Positions 60,208 to 64,000 of a stretch of DNA of 64,000 nt are shown here, piece by piece. The position numbers and the translations under genes were made by a program. The notes under the pieces were generated by a model that was not told where the DNA came from, did not search any database, and saw only the letters and a program-made list of their open reading frames with translations. The stretch lies in assembly GCA_017473105.1 (NCBI GenBank), contig JAFUNE010000010.1, forward strand, positions 1 to 64,000, given 5' to 3'. Every line of letters starts with the position of its first letter. The stretch's first letter is position 1. Origin of the DNA: Bacilli bacterium (lineage in GTDB: Bacteria; Bacillota_I; Bacilli_A; RF39; UBA660).

Positions 60208-61020
60208 CTATTTTTTTAAATTTAATCCTTTTTCTTTAATATTTAATTTTTCACATATTTCATCTACTAAAATTGATAAATCAACATTATCATTTTTAGA
60301 TTCTTTTACATAACCAAAATTTTTTTTATCAATTTCCAAACCTTTTTCACTTAGCATTAATGAAATAATATGATATAGTTCATGTTCAACATTATCAATT
60401 AACTCTCTATCGCTACCAGTATATGATATAACATCAACAGGAAAAGGTCTCTTATCATATTTAATAAACTCTAAAATACAACTCTCGATCATAGAAATAT
60501 GCTTATTTAAATATTGATGAAGACCAACAACAGGAATTCCAAGTGTAGTAAACTCACGAACTTTTAAAAAATATTCTTTGATTTTATAATCTAAATATTT
60601 TATATAAGAAAGCATTTTTATTTGATCATAACTAAAATCATGAAAAGCTTCTTTACCATTTACATATAATATAGAAGAGTGACCATGATTAACCTCTCTA
60701 ACCTCAACCATATCAGCAATATCAGAAATATTTTTAAAAGATAATTCATCAAATGGATATACAAATCTATCGCTTTTATATCTATAATTCTTGTCATATA
60801 TATTAGCTAAATCACATGCAATACCATAAGAGTATTCAGGTAATGCTGCATGAATTCCAATAACATCGAATTTATCATTAAAGATAACCCTTATACCATT
60901 ATTAATCAAAGTAACAACAATAGTATCACCAATTTTATCAATAAACCCACTTTGTAAACCAAATTTTCTACAATTTTCATTAAACTTAGCATTATTTAAA
61001 GTTTCATCTTTATTAATCAT
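60208..61020 (-). CDS. Unrecognised protein with HELYH motif and LNLKK tail
   Basis: A 270-residue soluble protein. Residues 213-217 are HELYH, a zinc-binding HExxH pattern in a helix (DNVEHELYHIISLML), which could indicate a metallopeptidase, but no third ligand is clear and five residues can match by chance. It ends EKGLNLKK. SD AAGGTAGGT. Confidence 0.75.
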   Translation of the reverse strand: MINKDETLNNAKFNENCRKFGLQSGFIDKIGDTIVVTLINNGIRVIFNDKFDVIGIHAALPEYSYGIACDLANIYDKNYRYKSDRFVYPFDELSFKNISDIADMVEVREVNHGHSSILYVNGKEAFHDFSYDQIKMLSYIKYLDYKIKEYFLKVREFTTLGIPVVGLHQYLNKHISMIESCILEFIKYDKRPFPVDVISYTGSDRELIDNVEHELYHIISLMLSEKGLEIDKKNFGYVKESKNDNVDLSILVDEICEKLNIKEKGLNLKK

Positions 61021-61026
61021 ATTTAC

Positions 61027-61554
61027 CTACCTTTGTAATTTAAGTTGAACTTTGTCACCTTGTACTACTAAATCAGAATCATATTGAACTAACTTTTGAA
61101 ATTCAACTTCTGTATATATATTTCCTTGATAAAATCTAACATAAGAATCTACAAACTTCTCAGGATTACTAACTATTTCATTTATCATTTCTTTTGTCAT
61201 TCTAACTTTAGGATATTCATCTTCAATAACACAATTTCTTCTTTTAATTTCAAGTTCTAAAATAGCATCATTAACTTCAGGTATAAAATCTCTTATTTCA
61301 TAAAGAAAAGTAAGTTCATTTCTACCAGTTGCTTTATAATATATTTGACTACATAAATCTATAAGTTCTTTTTTATAATCAGAAGTTACAAATATTGTAT
61401 TACCATTCTCTCCAGGTTTACTTACATATCTATGTCTTCCTTGAATTCTTTCTTTTTGAAATTCATCATCTATTTTTCCAATTCCTGCTATCATTTTTAA
61501 GTCAGCAATCATATCAGTATAATAAAAATAATCTTTTTTATCTAAATTTTCCAT
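61027..61554 (-). CDS. Unrecognised protein with VQLKLQR tail
   Basis: A 175-residue soluble, largely helical protein with SD GGAGGT. A basic Gly-rich loop (RIQGRHRYVSKPGENGN, about 36-52) precedes a helical core. It ends DKVQLKLQR. No family recognised. Confidence 0.8.
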   Translation of the reverse strand: MENLDKKDYFYYTDMIADLKMIAGIGKIDDEFQKERIQGRHRYVSKPGENGNTIFVTSDYKKELIDLCSQIYYKATGRNELTFLYEIRDFIPEVNDAILELEIKRRNCVIEDEYPKVRMTKEMINEIVSNPEKFVDSYVRFYQGNIYTEVEFQKLVQYDSDLVVQGDKVQLKLQR

Positions 61555-61570
61555 AAAAACCTCCTATAAA

Positions 61571-61819
61571 TTATTTTTTCATTTTTCTAACTAAAGGATA
61601 TTCTTCCCTAAAATCATTATCACCTAAATAAAGTTCTCCTGGTGTTTGAAATCTATCCCTATTAGTTCGAACTGAAAAACTATGTGACGTATTATAAACA
61701 AACTTTCTTTTCGTTTTATCATTTCTTCCTCTAATTGGACTATGATCAGAAGAAGTTTTTCTTTCCTTTTGATTCATTAATTTTTCATCTCCTAATAAGA
61801 ATTTTAAAAATGTAGTCAT
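61571..61819 (-). CDS. Small basic protein with RKMKK tail
   Basis: An 82-residue protein from the ATG at 61819 behind TTGGAGGG; the longest ORF starts at the TTG inside that SD. Short hydrophobic start (MTTFLKFLLG), then a very basic polar stretch and the end LVRKMKK. First gene of the 61571-56252 unit. Confidence 0.75.
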   Translation of the reverse strand: MTTFLKFLLGDEKLMNQKERKTSSDHSPIRGRNDKTKRKFVYNTSHSFSVRTNRDRFQTPGELYLGDNDFREEYPLVRKMKK

Positions 61820-61842
61820 TATTCCCTCCAAAATGTGTTTAT

Positions 61843-61871
61843 ATTATATAGTATAATTTATAAAAAAACAA
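61843..61871 (-). promoter_or_regulatory. Promoter for the 61571-56252 unit
   Basis: Minus-strand TTGTTT (61866-61871), 17-bp spacer, TATAAT (61843-61848). Confidence 0.65.
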
Positions 61872-61900
61872 TAAAAAACATTGGATAAACCAATGTTAAT
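61872..61900 (-). terminator. Intrinsic terminator of the 61896 gene
   Basis: AACATTGG-TTTAT-CCAATGTT with a T run on the minus strand. Confidence 0.8.
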
Positions 61901-62699
61901 TTTTCTTTCTTCTTAAATATATATTTCCAGATGAATCATCTAACTTATATCTGCCCAAAGAAGTTGGTTCAAAACTACCTTCTAATGCTATATAAGGTAT
62001 CATCTCAACATTATTAAAATATGATTCTATTAATTCTCTATGATAATCAGAAAAATCACTAGCAGGAAATTCTAAATCAGTAATCATTTTAAAGTAATCA
62101 TGTGTCATTTTACTAAAATCTTTGCCTTCACTTCTTGAGCCAGCAATTTTCACCTCATCTTTTCTTCCTTTATATTCAATCATAAAATCTGGAGTTCTCA
62201 AATTAAATTCATAAGCTTTTGGTACTATTTTTGCTCCTGGAATTTCACTACCATTAACAGCTTTAATAATATGATTAATAGAAAGATTTTTAGCACTTTC
62301 ACTATTTAATATTTCATTTGCAAGTTCCATAAATTCCTCACGTGACTCATACATTGGAAAAATTGCAAATTCATCTTTCTTTATAGCGTCACGTCCATTT
62401 ATTCTTCTTGGAAAAAAATTACCATTATTATCTCTAAGCATAACTGTTCTTGTTGGTTTATGATATGCAAATAAATGATACATCAAAGCTGCAAAAGTCT
62501 TAGGATAATGTTCTTTTCTACATTTATCTGCAACAAGTTCAGGTAACTCCTTAGAATATATATCTTTAAATAAATTATAGTAATAATCATCTTTTCCATA
62601 AACAACTGAAAGTTCTCTTAATCTATCTAATTTTTCATTTAAAATTAATTGTTCTTGTCTTAATGCATTTAAAATAATATCGTATCTATATGTTTCCAT
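61896..62699 (-). CDS. Unrecognised protein with YLRRKKN tail
   Basis: A 267-residue soluble protein, start behind AGGAGGT. Helical N-terminal half with CRKEHYPKTFAALMYHLFAY, a strand-rich middle, and a C-terminal part with GRYKLDDSSGNIYLRRKKN. The end has the array pattern plus Asn. Single-gene unit next to the deacetylase. Confidence 0.8.
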   Translation of the reverse strand: METYRYDIILNALRQEQLILNEKLDRLRELSVVYGKDDYYYNLFKDIYSKELPELVADKCRKEHYPKTFAALMYHLFAYHKPTRTVMLRDNNGNFFPRRINGRDAIKKDEFAIFPMYESREEFMELANEILNSESAKNLSINHIIKAVNGSEIPGAKIVPKAYEFNLRTPDFMIEYKGRKDEVKIAGSRSEGKDFSKMTHDYFKMITDLEFPASDFSDYHRELIESYFNNVEMIPYIALEGSFEPTSLGRYKLDDSSGNIYLRRKKN

Positions 62700-62763
62700 A
62701 AAAACCTCCTAAATATAATTAATTATATAATGAATATATAAATAAGTACAAGAAAAAAGATGA

Positions 62764-64000
62764 TTATTCATCATCTTTCATCATACTTGTTACATCTTCT
62801 AAAGTAAAATCATATTCTTTAATTCTAGCCAAATCAGAAATACTAACCACTTCATAACCCATATCATGAAGTTTTGGTAATAATTTCTTAGTAGCTTCAA
62901 TACTTTCTTCATAAATATCATGCATCAAAACGATACAACCATCACATGCATTCTCAATAACATTATTATAAATTTCTTCACTATCACGATTAATCCAATC
63001 CTTTGTATCTATATTCCAAGTTACAATTTCATATCCTTTATTTAGAACATCAGCATTATAATTATTATAAGGAGGTCTTAAATATTTTAAAGTATCATTT
63101 GTAATATTATTATAAATGATACTAGTTGAATTTATCTCATTAATTATATCTTCATTACTTAATAATGATAAGTCTTTATGAGAATAAGTATGACTTCCTA
63201 TTTCACTATTAGATTTATATATTTCTAAAACTAAATCATTATAATTTTTCATTCTATTACCAATCATAAAAAATGTAGCACTAGAATTGTTAACTTCTAA
63301 AGTCTTAAGCAAATCTAAAGTATATTCACCCGGGCCATCATCATAGGTAAAAGCAATATATTTTTTATTTTCATCAAAAATAACATCATTATTTACTTTT
63401 AAAGAATCATCTAAACTTATATTTATATATGGAATATAATCAAGACCTTCAAACTTTATATCATTGAAATAAATTATTAACTCTTTATCATTTAATATAT
63501 ACGTATGATTATTAAGTGATGTATCTTTTATTAATTCATATATATCACTAGAATATTTATAATACACAAAATCATTAATTTTATTATTTAAATAATCTTT
63601 ATCAAATATATTTGTTATATAAGCAATTTCTTTTTTATCCAAATCAATTAAAATATTTCTGTTTTTTATGTTATTTGTAGTATTCTCTATATGAAAAGTA
63701 ATATTAACATAATCTTCATAATAAAATAACTCATAACTCATATCAAGTGATCTATTACTATCTAAATCGTATTTAAACTCTTTAACATAAGAATAAATAA
63801 TATCAGTTATAATAGTATCTATTTTATCATCATGAAACCTAGGATATTCAACATATATACTGTAATTATCTTCATTATTTTGTATAATAGATGTCTCAAC
63901 TTCAGGAACTTCCTTTTCATTAGTAATGTCAAACAAATTAACTATAACAAACAAAACTAAAAATAATACAAAATAATATAAAATTAATTTTACAAAAGAA
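62764..64000 (-). CDS. PdaC-like polysaccharide deacetylase (5' end outside the window)
   Basis: In-frame sequence continues off the right edge. The TTG at 63954 is internal, and the bases upstream encode a hydrophobic helix (LILYYFVLFLVLFVIV), so the protein is membrane-anchored. Then a DUF4163/DUF3298-like region (about 20-190 from the TTG) and a NodB deacetylase domain: TYDDGPGE, GSHTYSH (zinc His pair), RPPYNNY and LMHDIYEES. This layout is that of PdaC, which removes acetyl groups from peptidoglycan sugars. It acts outside the cell. Confidence 0.88.
   Translation of the reverse strand, partial: SFVKLILYYFVLFLVLFVIVNLFDITNEKEVPEVETSIIQNNEDNYSIYVEYPRFHDDKIDTIITDIIYSYVKEFKYDLDSNRSLDMSYELFYYEDYVNITFHIENTTNNIKNRNILIDLDKKEIAYITNIFDKDYLNNKINDFVYYKYSSDIYELIKDTSLNNHTYILNDKELIIYFNDIKFEGLDYIPYINISLDDSLKVNNDVIFDENKKYIAFTYDDGPGEYTLDLLKTLEVNNSSATFFMIGNRMKNYNDLVLEIYKSNSEIGSHTYSHKDLSLLSNEDIINEINSTSIIYNNITNDTLKYLRPPYNNYNADVLNKGYEIVTWNIDTKDWINRDSEEIYNNVIENACDGCIVLMHDIYEESIEATKKLLPKLHDMGYEVVSISDLARIKEYDFTLEDVTSMMKDDE

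Noticed and set aside
27498..61819. C-terminal basic tails explained only by SD sequences of the next gene
   Set aside because: It can add Lys/Arg codons at tight junctions such as LKRK-TAG-GATATT-ATG, but the L-x-L spacing and the tails of genes that end transcription units are not explained. Kept as a partial alternative.
23602..61819. Tail as an encapsulin cargo-loading peptide
   Set aside because: Some encapsulin cargo ends look similar (G-S-L-x-x-x and L-K), but no encapsulin gene is in the window and membrane-hairpin proteins are poor cargo. Not claimed.
37026..62699. Prophage or conjugative element
   Set aside because: No terminase, capsid, portal, tail, relaxase, VirB4 or integrase gene was found. 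The only recombinase is the Xer protein, far away beside deoB.
62764..63954. Complete deacetylase starting at TTG 63954
   Set aside because: The frame stays open to the window edge and the upstream codons encode a membrane helix, so the true start is outside.

Overview
The window is very AT-rich with short intergenic gaps. It carries Bacillota-type housekeeping genes: rarA, a XerC/D recombinase next to deoB, rlmD, mntP, mnmA and a SpoIIM-like protein. NlpC/P60 hydrolases and a PdaC-like deacetylase imply a peptidoglycan wall, and TGA is used as a stop codon. This fits a small-genome, probably gut-dwelling Bacilli/Erysipelotrichia/RF39-like bacterium. That placement is inference, because no rRNA gene is present.

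Layout. 1-150: edge of an IS30-like element. 166-7794: mostly unrecognised genes, plus a zinc-ribbon/DnaQ-type exonuclease and a predicted metallopeptidase. 7854-17420: conserved block (rarA, xer, deoB, two surface proteins, an ArsP_2-type permease, rlmD, a DUF1294 protein, mntP). 17442-20418: two tandem Big_2-NlpC/P60 proteins and a 44-residue Asn-Ala-Arg repeat protein missed by long-ORF calling. 20419-21202: gene-free, with four degenerate 62-63 bp repeats. 21203-23008: a regulator divergent from an orphan DNA methyltransferase, with a palindrome over the regulator promoter. 23035-62699: about 55 minus-strand genes, nearly all unrecognised, interrupted by mnmA, spoIIM, a 38-residue ORF, a Nudix gene and tRNA-Lys(CTT). 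62764-64000: PdaC-like polysaccharide deacetylase running off the right edge.

The unusual part is the 23-62.7 kb array. It holds at least seven paralogous families: A/B membrane proteins with a YxxLR motif; C and D coiled-coil proteins with a membrane hairpin; E, F, G, H and I mostly soluble. They are packed into long transcription units, several starting at near-consensus promoters with 17-bp spacing. Across unrelated families and lengths (82 to about 430 residues) most of these proteins end in the same short tail, roughly hydrophobic-x-Leu-(Lys/Arg)-(Lys/Arg), for example GPVLKRK, SLSLKK, LNLRK, KLRLK. The same tail is on three genes near the left end of the window. This looks like a C-terminal sorting or recognition signal read by one undescribed machine (secretion, compartment loading or anchoring). 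The machine is not in the window and its nature is inference.

Family letters A to I are my own labels, based on similarities I can see by eye. Start codons were moved from the longest-ORF start to the ATG with a Shine-Dalgarno (SD) sequence where the two disagreed.
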